A stretch of 64,000 bases of DNA from Algoriphagus lacus (GTDB lineage: Bacteria > Bacteroidota > Bacteroidia > Cytophagales > Cyclobacteriaceae): the NCBI RefSeq assembly GCF_003583985.1, contig NZ_QXML01000003.1, forward strand, positions 62,001-126,000. Reading direction: 5' to 3'. Below the pieces are notes generated by a model, which was not told where the DNA came from, searched no databases, and was given only the letters and a program-made list of their open reading frames with translations. Both the position numbers and the translations under genes were made by a program. Numbering within the stretch: position 1 is the first letter of the stretch; each line of letters starts with the position of its first letter. Below, piece after piece: positions 42,663 to 51,433 of this stretch.

Positions 42663-42829
42663 CCAATTTATTCTTGGATAAAATCCTTAAATCCTGTGGT
42701 CTACGATTGGTTTACAAAAAGGTTTAAAATTGGCAGGTTATTTGCATTATTGCGCCTAATTCAGCTAAATTTCGCTTCCGAGATGGTTTTAGCTTGGGCA
42801 AAAATTTGATGATTCCAAAAACGTCATTT

Positions 42830-43924
42830 ATGTATAAAAAAATGAAACTCCGCTTAGTGCCAATTACTTTGGGCTTGGCCATCGCAACACTTTTACCTAG
42901 TTGCGGTCTTTTTAATAAGAAGGGGTCGGCGAGTGACAAGGCAAATAGAAGAGGTGAAGTAACCGGTGTGGCTAAAAGAGCAAGCTGGTCACAGAACCTG
43001 CCTATCGATATGGTTCCTGTAAAAGCGGGAACATTTTGGATGGGACAATCTGACGAGGATATCGCTTACACTCAGTCCTCAATGAACAAGCAGATTACTA
43101 TTTCTGAATTTTTTATGGATAAATATGAAGTGTCCAATAACAAATACAGACAGTTTTTGGAAGCTGTAAAAAACGGAGAGTTAGCTACTGGAACACCAAC
43201 TACACTCAAAGAACCTCCTACATTCAATTACGATGAACTGAGACCTGATACAACTGTCTGGTCAACAAGTTTTTCATACCATTATGGTGATCCATTAATG
43301 GAATTCTATTTTGATCACCCAGCTTTTGACAACTATCCTGTCGTGGGAATCTCATGGGACCAAGCTCAGAAATACTGTGAATGGAGAACTTACCACCTTA
43401 GAGCAAATGATGAGGCTGAGTTTGACGTACCTGCCTTTCGACTTCCTACAGAAGCAGAATGGGAATATGCAGCAAAAGGTGGAAAGGACGTAGCAAAATA
43501 TCCTTGGGGAGGTCCTTACCTCAAAAACAAAAGAGGTTGTCTGATGGCAAACTTTAAACCCGGTAGAGGAAATTACATTGATGATGGGTTTGCCTATTCA
43601 GCACCTGTTGATGTGTTTGCTCCAAATGGATTTGGTTTGTATAACATGTCAGGCAATGTTGCTGAATGGGTATTGGATGCTTACAAAACAACTTCCAGAG
43701 TTGATACTTGGGATTTGGATCCAGTTTATGATGATCCAAATGAGCCAAGAAAAATTGTAAGAGGTGGAAGCTGGAAAGATATAGCTCATTATTTAGAAAC
43801 TTCAACTCGAACCTATGAATATCAGGAGGTCGCTCAAGCTCATATCGGATTCCGCACAGCAATGACCTTTATTGGTAGATCAGGCTCAATGGATGTTAAA
43901 TCCACCAAGAGATCAAGACGATAA
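42830..43924 (+). CDS. gldK: Type IX secretion lipoprotein GldK/PorK
   Basis: Outer-membrane lipoprotein that, with GldN/PorN, forms the periplasmic ring of the type IX machine. The preferred ATG at 42830 gives 364 residues with lipobox LLPS-C25; ATGs at 42809 and 42842 are alternatives and the frame opens with a TTG at 42794. The rest is a formylglycine-generating (SUMF1) fold: PVKAGTFWMGQSDED, FFMDKYEVSNNKYRQF, FRLPTEAEWEYAAKGG and SGNVAEWVLDAYKT. It is expected to act structurally, not as an enzyme. Confidence 0.95.
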   Translation: MYKKMKLRLVPITLGLAIATLLPSCGLFNKKGSASDKANRRGEVTGVAKRASWSQNLPIDMVPVKAGTFWMGQSDEDIAYTQSSMNKQITISEFFMDKYEVSNNKYRQFLEAVKNGELATGTPTTLKEPPTFNYDELRPDTTVWSTSFSYHYGDPLMEFYFDHPAFDNYPVVGISWDQAQKYCEWRTYHLRANDEAEFDVPAFRLPTEAEWEYAAKGGKDVAKYPWGGPYLKNKRGCLMANFKPGRGNYIDDGFAYSAPVDVFAPNGFGLYNMSGNVAEWVLDAYKTTSRVDTWDLDPVYDDPNEPRKIVRGGSWKDIAHYLETSTRTYEYQEVAQAHIGFRTAMTFIGRSGSMDVKSTKRSRR

Positions 43925-43971
43925 ACCACTTTTAAAAAGAAAAACCTAAACCTTAATTCACAATTATCAAA

Positions 43972-44754
43972 ATGGCTAGCAACAGCAACTCTTTTAAAAC
44001 AAAGTTTTACGGCGACATAATGCCAAAAATCTATGGTATTGGTGCCGCAGTCGTAATCCTCGGTGCGATGTTCAAGATCCTCGATTGGCAAGGTGCCAAT
44101 ATCATGATCGGGGTAGGTTTGACCACAGAGGCTATCATTTTCTTTTTGTCCTCTTTTGAGCCAAGACATGAGGAAATGGACTGGAGCAAAATTTATCCTG
44201 AGCTAGCCGAAGGGGCGCCAAAAAAATCTAAAGGTGACGATGTTTCTGCCAAATTGGATGACATGCTTACGAAAGCCAAAATTGGCCCAGAATTGATCGA
44301 GAGTCTTGGGAAGGGTATGCAAAACTTAGCTACATCAGCAGAAAAGATGGGTAATCTATCTGACGCGGCTGTTGCGACCAATGAATACGCCACTAACGTA
44401 AAATCAGCTGCAAAAACTTTGGCTGATATGAATGTATCATATGGTAAAACTGCTGCAGCTTTGACTGAAATGTCTGCCGCTTCCCAAGATGCAAAAGCAT
44501 ATCATGCTCAAGTTCAAACAGTAACCAAAAACTTGTCAGCCCTCAATGCTGTGTACGAAATGGAACTTCAGGATGCTAATAGCCACGTGAAGACATTAAA
44601 TAAGTTCTACAGCAACATGACCGCAGCAATGCAAGGTTTGACGGAAGCTGGAAAAGAAACTGAGGCTTTCAAAAATGAGTTGGCTAAGTTGAATCAAAAT
44701 GTAAGTTCTCTCAACAAAATCTATGGTGGAATGCTATCCGCTATGAAAGGTTAA
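43972..44754 (+). CDS. gldL: Type IX secretion motor protein GldL/PorL
   Basis: Inner-membrane stator-like protein that, with GldM, uses the proton motive force to energise type IX secretion and gliding. The 260 residues have two membrane helices (residues ~20-37 and ~44-61). Helix 2 keeps the acidic residue E53 in GLTTEAIIFFLSSFEP, equivalent to the essential glutamate of GldL in Flavobacterium. The C-terminal cytoplasmic part is a long coiled coil with repeated Ala/Asn/Met heptads. It starts 47 nt after gldK. Confidence 0.95.
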   Translation: MASNSNSFKTKFYGDIMPKIYGIGAAVVILGAMFKILDWQGANIMIGVGLTTEAIIFFLSSFEPRHEEMDWSKIYPELAEGAPKKSKGDDVSAKLDDMLTKAKIGPELIESLGKGMQNLATSAEKMGNLSDAAVATNEYATNVKSAAKTLADMNVSYGKTAAALTEMSAASQDAKAYHAQVQTVTKNLSALNAVYEMELQDANSHVKTLNKFYSNMTAAMQGLTEAGKETEAFKNELAKLNQNVSSLNKIYGGMLSAMKG

Positions 44755-44792
44755 TTTTTACCCAAACATCTAAATAACCGAAAGCTAGAAAG

Positions 44793-46391
44793 ATGGCAGG
44801 AGCTAAAGAAACACCTAGACAGCGGATGATCGGGATGATGTACCTGGTTTTGACGGCCCTTTTGGCCCTCCAGGTAAGTAATCAGATTCTCCAAAAGTTC
44901 GTCCTCATCAATGATGGGATGGAGCGAACTTCCAGAAATTACATTTCAAAAAATGAGTTTACAGTCAATTCGATCAAAGCGACTGTTGAGGAACAGGGAA
45001 ATAATCCAAGGGATGTCCCTAAGGTTGCAGCTTCTCAGGAAGTAAGGAATGCTACGAAGGAAATTTTTACCTATCTCGAGGAGCTTAAGCAGGAATTGAT
45101 TGTTCAGGCAAATGCCAAAAATGAAGAAGGTAACTTCATTAATGCGGCATTAAAGAACACTGAAGTCCCTGGTAATATGTTTGCAAACAATGGAAAGGGG
45201 GAAGAACTTAAGGAAAAGCTTAATGCCTATCCCACTCAGATTTCCAACATTATGAAAGGCATTGGAATTAATGACTTGACATTCCAACCAATTGCCAGAG
45301 ATGCTAAGGATATCGAACTTTTTGCCAATGACCGAGAGGCTAGAAACAAAAGTTTTGTGAATCTGAACTTTGTGAAGTCTCCCGTTGGTGCTGTAATAGC
45401 CCTTATTTCTCAATATCAAAATGAAGTTTTAAATATTGAGAGTGAGGCTTTAGGTGTTATTACTTCTTCCATTGGCTCTTTCTATTTCAAAGCCGATATT
45501 CTTGAAGGAAAAATAGCTGCTGTTTCTAATGTAGTAGCTGCAGGCACTAAGTTCCAAGGCGACATGTTTATTGCTTCAGCCTCTTCTTCTGCGGCGCCTA
45601 CAATGACTTTGGGAGGTCGATCAGTTCCTGTTGAAAACGGGTTTGGTAAAGTTGAATTTACTGTTCCACCTGCCGGAAGCTATGATGACAAAGGACTTTC
45701 GCGTCAGTTGTTGAAGGGTGAAATTATCACCAATGTTGGTGGTGAAGACCAAGTAATCCCTGTGGAATATGAATACTTCGTTGCCCAGCCAATTATTAAG
45801 GTTTCTTCCGAAGTTGTACAACAACTTTATGCTGATTGTGCCAACGAATTGATGATAGAAGTTCCTGCCTTGGGCAATACTTATTCTCCAGAATTTGCTA
45901 TCAGTAATGGTCAGTCTATTAAAGGGAATAAGCCTGGACAAGTAACCGTAATTCCCGGAGCATCTGGAAAGGTTACAATTGGTGTGAGCAGTGGCGGAAA
46001 TAAAATCGGAGATGTTGCGTTTGATATTAAGCCAGTTCCAGCTCCAACTATCCGTGCGCTTGGTGGAAATGGTCAGCAACTGGATTTGAGTCAAGCTCAA
46101 GCATTGAATACATTGAATGGGTTGAAGGTTGTAGCTCTGCCAGAACCTACGTTCGCACGCACAATGTCCAAAGACTCTAATTTTGATGTAACTGGTGGTG
46201 AATTGATCCTTTTGAGAAGTGAAGTTCCAAGAGCTACTGTTCCTATTGGTTCAGGTATGAGATCACTTCTCGAGAGTGCCCGTCCAGGCGATGACATCGT
46301 AATCAGAGTCACGCAGGTTACCCGTACAAACTTCAGAGGCAATAAAATCAACTCTGAGCAAAGAGAAATTATACGAATTCCAATTAAATAA
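44793..46391 (+). CDS. gldM: Type IX secretion motor protein GldM/PorM
   Basis: Inner-membrane anchored rod that transmits torque or movement from GldL across the periplasm. The 532 residues show a single N-terminal membrane helix (MIGMMYLVLTALLALQVSNQ, about residues 10-30), a helical bundle domain (~40-220) and several beta-sandwich domains (~225-530), including GGRSVPVENGFGKVEF and VEYEYFVAQPIIKVS. Length and order match GldM of Flavobacterium and PorM. It lies between gldL and gldN with short gaps. Confidence 0.95.
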   Translation: MAGAKETPRQRMIGMMYLVLTALLALQVSNQILQKFVLINDGMERTSRNYISKNEFTVNSIKATVEEQGNNPRDVPKVAASQEVRNATKEIFTYLEELKQELIVQANAKNEEGNFINAALKNTEVPGNMFANNGKGEELKEKLNAYPTQISNIMKGIGINDLTFQPIARDAKDIELFANDREARNKSFVNLNFVKSPVGAVIALISQYQNEVLNIESEALGVITSSIGSFYFKADILEGKIAAVSNVVAAGTKFQGDMFIASASSSAAPTMTLGGRSVPVENGFGKVEFTVPPAGSYDDKGLSRQLLKGEIITNVGGEDQVIPVEYEYFVAQPIIKVSSEVVQQLYADCANELMIEVPALGNTYSPEFAISNGQSIKGNKPGQVTVIPGASGKVTIGVSSGGNKIGDVAFDIKPVPAPTIRALGGNGQQLDLSQAQALNTLNGLKVVALPEPTFARTMSKDSNFDVTGGELILLRSEVPRATVPIGSGMRSLLESARPGDDIVIRVTQVTRTNFRGNKINSEQREIIRIPIK

Positions 46392-46419
46392 TTGGAGTTT
46401 GAAGTAAATACGAAAAGTT

Positions 46420-47235
46420 ATGAAACGATTTGTGCAACACATCTTCTTGGTAATTCTTATTGCTTCTGGACTTGCTTCGGTAAGTGCTAATGCACAGGTT
46501 GCCACCAGTGTCAATCCCTCAGGTTTCGGAGACCGACAGTTCGCGATGGACACCATTAATTCAGCCAAAAGAATCCGTGAGGATGATAAGATGTATCAAA
46601 TCTCGGTGTGGAGAAGAATTGACCTGAGAGAGAAATACAATCTTTCACTTTATGGCTCAGGTGACAACAAGGCTAATGGCATTATAAATCACATTTATAA
46701 AGCTGTTGTAGATGAAAATGCATTGGAAGTATTTGCTGATGCTGACTTCACCAAACCTCTTTCTATAGCAGAGTTTCAGGATAATTTCTGGATCTCTGCA
46801 AATGGTGATTCTATTTTCGTAAAGCAATTGTACTATTTGGATTTTAGAGAAGACTTTGTATTTGACAGACATCACTCTGACTTAGTGTTTGATATAAAAT
46901 ACGTGGAATTGGTAATGCCTTCACAAACGAATGCAAACGCCGGTCAGAAGTCTATCGCATTCATCAGGTACAAGGATTTCGTGAATTATTTCAAAAATCA
47001 TCCCGATGCCAGATGGATCAATTTTCAAAACATCTCAAAAAGTTTGACTTATGATGAAGCTTTCGAGTCAAGGTTATTTAGGTCTGTTGTTCGAAGATTC
47101 ACAAATCCGGATGAAGCATTGATAGCGGATTTGGTGGATGCGGATCACCCGAGTCCTGAGATGCAGGCGTACCTCAATTCGTTGGCATTTGAATACAAAT
47201 TACTTGAATTCGAAAACTCCCTCTGGGAATGGTAA
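46420..47235 (+). CDS. gldN: Type IX secretion ring protein GldN/PorN
   Basis: Periplasmic partner of GldK. The 271 residues include a signal peptide (cleavage after SANAQ). Characteristic stretches are REDDKMYQISVWRRIDLREK, NPLxxF-like FRDDFWISANGDSIF (here FQDNFWISANGDS) and VELVMPSQTNAN. The C-terminus ENSLWEW ends in an aromatic. It is the last gene of the cluster and is followed by a strong terminator shared with uvrC. Confidence 0.95.
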   Translation: MKRFVQHIFLVILIASGLASVSANAQVATSVNPSGFGDRQFAMDTINSAKRIREDDKMYQISVWRRIDLREKYNLSLYGSGDNKANGIINHIYKAVVDENALEVFADADFTKPLSIAEFQDNFWISANGDSIFVKQLYYLDFREDFVFDRHHSDLVFDIKYVELVMPSQTNANAGQKSIAFIRYKDFVNYFKNHPDARWINFQNISKSLTYDEAFESRLFRSVVRRFTNPDEALIADLVDADHPSPEMQAYLNSLAFEYKLLEFENSLWEW

Positions 47236-47237
47236 AA

Positions 47238-47268
47238 ATAAAAGGGGCTTAGGCCCCTTTATTTTTTT
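47238..47268. terminator. Bidirectional terminator between gldN and uvrC
   Basis: AAAGGGGC (47241-47248) pairs with GCCCCTTT (47253-47260) around a TTAG loop; an A-rich stretch precedes and a seven-T run follows. It can end both converging transcripts; the uvrC stop codon lies in the loop. Confidence 0.9.
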
Positions 47269-49054
47269 CCAACCATTCCAAAAGTGCCTTTGTACGACTC
47301 GATCCAATTACCTCCGTCAACTGACTCTCCGTGGCGGATTTTATATTTTTCACTGATTTAAAGTGTTTTAGGAGTTTATCAGCTGTGTTTTCTCCGATCC
47401 CTGGTATCCCAGTCAATTGGGTTCCAAAGGCATTTTTGCTTCTGACTTTCCGGTGAAAAGTAATTGCAAACCGGTGTGCTTCATCCCGGATACGCTGAAG
47501 TAATTTGAGGCTTTCGGACTTTTTGTCGATATGAACCGGATAAGAATCCCCTGGAAAGTAAATTTCTTCAAGTCTTTTTGCTATTCCTATGATGGGCATT
47601 TTTCCATAAACTCCAAGTTCCTGGAGCGCTTCAATTGCTGATGACAGCTGCCCTTTTCCACCGTCTATGACTATAAGCTTTGGAAACGGTTTGCCTTCTT
47701 CAATTAATCGACTGTACCTACGTGTGACTATTTCCTTCATACTGGCAAAATCATTTGGTCCTTCCACAGTTTTAATATGGAAATGCCGGTATTCTTTAAT
47801 AGCAGGTTTTCCGTTCAAAAAGCAGACCATACTGGCCACAGGACTGGTTCCTTGAATGTTTGAATTGTCGAAACATTCAATATGATCTGGTATTTCTTGA
47901 AGGGAAAGGTCTTGCTGGAGTTTTCGGATTACCCGATCTTTTTTATCCTCGTTCAGTCCTTGTAATAATGCCTTTTCCTTCTTGTAGTAAAGTGCATTTT
48001 TAAGGGATAATTCTATGAGTTTCTTTTTGTCCCCTATTTTGGGTACAGATAGGTTAAGGCCCTCGATAGGATTTTCCGGTTCTATATTGATCAGGATTTC
48101 CTCTGCATCGCTTTGAAATTGGTCCTGTAATCTGACCAAAGCAGTAATCAAAAGTTCCTCGTCATTTTCATCCAGGCGTTTTTTCAACTCGACATTTTTT
48201 GAAGTAATCATTGCCCCGTTTTTCACCCTCATGTAATTGACGTAGGCTGTTTTTTCATCTGAGACCAAGGTGCATACGTCCAGATTGTTTATTGTTGGGC
48301 TGGTGACAAGAGACTTTGCCTGATATTTTTCCAGCAGATCCAGCTTTTCTTTCATTTTATGAGCTTTTTCAAACTCAAGGTTTTCTGCAAAAGCCTGCAT
48401 TTCCTGTTTGAAGTAGGTTTTAGCTACTCCTAAATTACCTTTCAGGATGTGTTTGGCATGTTCAAGGTCTTTCAGGTAAGCTGATTCCCGTTGATGTCCT
48501 ACACATGGTCCCTGACAGTTGCCGATGTGGTATTCCAGACAAACTTTGTATTTGCCTTCATCTATTTTGTAGGGTGAAAGATCCAGGTTGCAAGTCCGAA
48601 TTGTGAAAAGTTCCCGGATCAGGTCAAGGACATTATTCATTGCTTTGACGCTGGCAAAAGGACCAAAATAAGTCCCCCGTTTGGGAATCATCTTCCGGGT
48701 GGGGAAAATCCTTGGAAAATTTTCTTTGGTCACTAGAAGATAAGGATAGGTCTTATCATCCCTCAGTAAAATATTATAACGTGGTTGTGTCTTTTTGATC
48801 AGATTGTTTTCCAAAAGCAACGCATCCAATTCGCTGTCGACTAGTGTAATTTCGATCCGGCATATCTCCTTTACCATGCGTCGGGTTTTGAGATTTACAC
48901 CTGTGTTTTTATTGAAATAGCTCCCGACCCTTTTTTTTAGACTTTTGGCTTTACCGACGTAAATCAGTTCATTTTCGGAATTAAAATATTTGTATACTCC
49001 CGGTTGATCGGGTAATGAATGGTGTTCTTCCGGAAGAAATGATGAAGACTGCAT
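47249..49054 (-). CDS. uvrC: Excinuclease ABC subunit C
   Basis: Nuclease of nucleotide excision repair that makes both incisions after UvrAB damage recognition. The 601 residues run GIY-YIG domain (DQPGVYKYFNSENELIYVGK, residues ~17-36), UVR helix-hairpin (FAENLEFEKAHKMKEKLDLL), RNase H-like domain with HIECFDNSNIQG and IVIDGGKGQLSSA, and C-terminal helix-hairpin-helix (LTGIPGIGENTADKLLKHF). Length is normal. It is convergent with gldN and downstream of the sprE-PBP unit. Confidence 0.97.
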   Translation of the reverse strand: MQSSSFLPEEHHSLPDQPGVYKYFNSENELIYVGKAKSLKKRVGSYFNKNTGVNLKTRRMVKEICRIEITLVDSELDALLLENNLIKKTQPRYNILLRDDKTYPYLLVTKENFPRIFPTRKMIPKRGTYFGPFASVKAMNNVLDLIRELFTIRTCNLDLSPYKIDEGKYKVCLEYHIGNCQGPCVGHQRESAYLKDLEHAKHILKGNLGVAKTYFKQEMQAFAENLEFEKAHKMKEKLDLLEKYQAKSLVTSPTINNLDVCTLVSDEKTAYVNYMRVKNGAMITSKNVELKKRLDENDEELLITALVRLQDQFQSDAEEILINIEPENPIEGLNLSVPKIGDKKKLIELSLKNALYYKKEKALLQGLNEDKKDRVIRKLQQDLSLQEIPDHIECFDNSNIQGTSPVASMVCFLNGKPAIKEYRHFHIKTVEGPNDFASMKEIVTRRYSRLIEEGKPFPKLIVIDGGKGQLSSAIEALQELGVYGKMPIIGIAKRLEEIYFPGDSYPVHIDKKSESLKLLQRIRDEAHRFAITFHRKVRSKNAFGTQLTGIPGIGENTADKLLKHFKSVKNIKSATESQLTEVIGSSRTKALLEWLEKNKGA

Positions 49055-49064
49055 GGGATAAAAT

Positions 49065-49096
49065 TAAAAAACAGCCCGGGAATCAGGCTGTTTTTT
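49065..49096 (-). terminator. Terminator after PBP1A
   Basis: AAAAAACAGCC and GGCTGTTTTTT (within 49066-49096) form an 11-bp stem around a 9-nt loop. On the minus strand the T-run sits at the end of the stem, consistent with an intrinsic terminator for the sprE-PBP1A unit. Confidence 0.85.
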
Positions 49097-49123
49097 CTTT
49101 AGATGATAATTATTTTGCTGAGG

Positions 49124-51427
49124 TCAGAAGTCATTCTTTTTCGCATCGTAATCGAAGTCTGCAAACTTTTGACTGTCTTGTTCATATTTATCACAGTCAA
49201 TTTCGATGCTCAGGGGTCTCTCTGGTCTTGGAAATGAGCCTTTGGTGATTCCAAGACTTTGGTCCGCGTAGACTTTGCTCATAAACTTCACCCAAATCGG
49301 TCGTGCAGTTCTTGAACCCTGACCTGCTGTCCAAGAGCGGAAGTGAATCGCCCGGTCATCGCCACCAACCCAAGTGCCGGAAACCAAATCCTTGCTTATT
49401 CCCATGTACCAGCCGTCTGAAGCATTCTGAGTAGTTCCTGTCTTTCCTCCGAGTTCATTTCCTTCTCTGAGAGTCCAAGGCACTCCTTGGCTAGTTCCGT
49501 CTTCTTCTTCAAATCCCCCTCTCAACATGTAGGTCATCAAGTAAGCATGTTCCTCACTCATCGCCGGTTTCTTTTTCGGGGTGAATTGTTGAATTACATT
49601 CCCGTTTTTGTCTTCGATCCGATCGATGTAATACGGTGTGGTGTGTTCGCCTTTATTTACAAAAGTGCCAAAGGCACCAACCATTTCATACACCGAAACG
49701 TCATTCACTCCAAGTGCCAAAGAGGGTACTTCCTCCAAATCGCTAGTAATCCCAAGTCTTCGAGCCGTCTCAATGACAATTTTTGGACTGAGCTTTTTCA
49801 TCATATAGGCAGTCACTGAATTGACGGATTGGGCCATCGCTTTTCGGATGGTCATTTTTTCATAGCTGAATTTTCCGTCAGCATTTGATGGACTCCATGC
49901 CGGTTGACCGGGGATGTATACTTCCACCGGTTGGTCAATCACAGAATAACAAGGACTGTATCCGTTTTCGATCGCAGCGGCATAGACAAAAGGCTTGAAA
50001 GTTGAACCAGGCTGCCGCTTCCCTTGCTTTACGTGGTCAAATTTGAAGTACTTGTGGTCCATTCCACCAACCCAAGCCTTGATATGGCCGGTGTGTGGAT
50101 CCATACTCATGAATCCTGCCTGTAGGAATTTTTTGTAATACTTCAGGGAATCCATGGTACTCATTAGGGTGTCTTTTTCTCCTTCCCAAGAAAATACCTT
50201 CATCCGCTTCTTCTCGTTCAGCTTTAGATTGATGGAATCTGTATCATTCCCATATCGAGTTTTTAGCAATCTATAGGCTTCTGTCCTCCGGACTGCATCT
50301 TCAATAAAATTTGGGATCACTTGCCAGTTTTCATCAATCCAAGGATCTCTAGTACCCATTTCTTTGAAGAATGCTTTTTGTAATTCAGACATATGTTCAG
50401 CGACTGCTTCTTCTGCATAGCGCTGCATTCGGCTGTCGATGGTCACATAGATTTTCAATCCATCTCCAAACAAATCATATGATGAACCGTCCGATTTTAA
50501 GTTTTCCTTGGTCCATTTGAGCAAGTCAGCCTTTACAATTTCCCTGAAATAGGTTGCAGAGCCTTGATTTTGGTTTTGTACCCTATAATCCAATTCAATT
50601 GGTAAAGCAGCTATCGAATCATATTCATCTTCTGTTAGCGCGTCGTTTTTAACCATTTGGTACAAAACAGTATTTCTTCTTCGAAGGGAATTTTCAGGGT
50701 TAAAAACTGGGCTATAATAAGTTGGCGCTTTAAATAAGCCCACCAATACAGCTGATTCCTGAACGTTCAGTTCTGCAGGAGTTTTATTGAAAAAAGTGCT
50801 GGCTGCGGTCTTAATTCCATAAGCGTTGGAGCCGAATTCAGAGGTATTCAAATACAGAGTTAGAATCTCATTTTTTGTGTAAGCTTTTTCCAACTGAGTT
50901 GCTACTATCCATTCCTTGGTTTTGATAATTAACATTCTCAATCCAGGAATAGAACTTAACACGCCTTGACTGGCATCTGTACGGGTTTTAAAGAGGTTTT
51001 TGGCGGTTTGTTGGCTGAGGGTTGATCCACCTCCGGCATCCTGTCCGAGCAAAATTGACTTGACAAAAACACGCATCATGGCGATCAGATCAATTCCTGA
51101 GTGGCTTTCAAATCGAACGTCCTCTGTCGAAATCAATGCATTGACCAGATTCGGGGAGAGCTCCTCGTATTTTACAGGACTTCGGTTTTCCCGAAAGTAG
51201 GTTCCCAAAAGGACACCGTCCGCAGAATAGAGTTCAGATGCAAGTTCACTTTCTGGGTTCTCCAAAGTTTTAAAATCCGGCAAAGTCCCAAACAATCCGA
51301 GGAAATTGATGCTGACCATCCAAACAAATAGGATGAAGAAAACAAGACCCCCGAAAAACGCAATCCAGAGATATTTTATGGTTTTACCGGCCCAATCAGG
51401 TATGGTGGGTTTGGCAGTTTTGGACAT
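49124..51427 (-). CDS. Bifunctional penicillin-binding protein 1A
   Basis: Class A PBP that polymerises and cross-links peptidoglycan. The 767 residues start with a membrane anchor (~18-50). The GT51 glycosyltransferase follows, with ALISTEDVRFESHSGID and GGGSTLSQQTAKNL. The transpeptidase has S475-T-F-K478, SVN (AQSVNSVTAYM) and K662-T-G. It is 6 nt downstream of sprE/porW, so wall synthesis and a type IX component share a transcript. A terminator separates it from uvrC. Confidence 0.96.
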   Translation of the reverse strand: MSKTAKPTIPDWAGKTIKYLWIAFFGGLVFFILFVWMVSINFLGLFGTLPDFKTLENPESELASELYSADGVLLGTYFRENRSPVKYEELSPNLVNALISTEDVRFESHSGIDLIAMMRVFVKSILLGQDAGGGSTLSQQTAKNLFKTRTDASQGVLSSIPGLRMLIIKTKEWIVATQLEKAYTKNEILTLYLNTSEFGSNAYGIKTAASTFFNKTPAELNVQESAVLVGLFKAPTYYSPVFNPENSLRRRNTVLYQMVKNDALTEDEYDSIAALPIELDYRVQNQNQGSATYFREIVKADLLKWTKENLKSDGSSYDLFGDGLKIYVTIDSRMQRYAEEAVAEHMSELQKAFFKEMGTRDPWIDENWQVIPNFIEDAVRRTEAYRLLKTRYGNDTDSINLKLNEKKRMKVFSWEGEKDTLMSTMDSLKYYKKFLQAGFMSMDPHTGHIKAWVGGMDHKYFKFDHVKQGKRQPGSTFKPFVYAAAIENGYSPCYSVIDQPVEVYIPGQPAWSPSNADGKFSYEKMTIRKAMAQSVNSVTAYMMKKLSPKIVIETARRLGITSDLEEVPSLALGVNDVSVYEMVGAFGTFVNKGEHTTPYYIDRIEDKNGNVIQQFTPKKKPAMSEEHAYLMTYMLRGGFEEEDGTSQGVPWTLREGNELGGKTGTTQNASDGWYMGISKDLVSGTWVGGDDRAIHFRSWTAGQGSRTARPIWVKFMSKVYADQSLGITKGSFPRPERPLSIEIDCDKYEQDSQKFADFDYDAKKNDF

Positions 51428-51433
51428 AGATTT

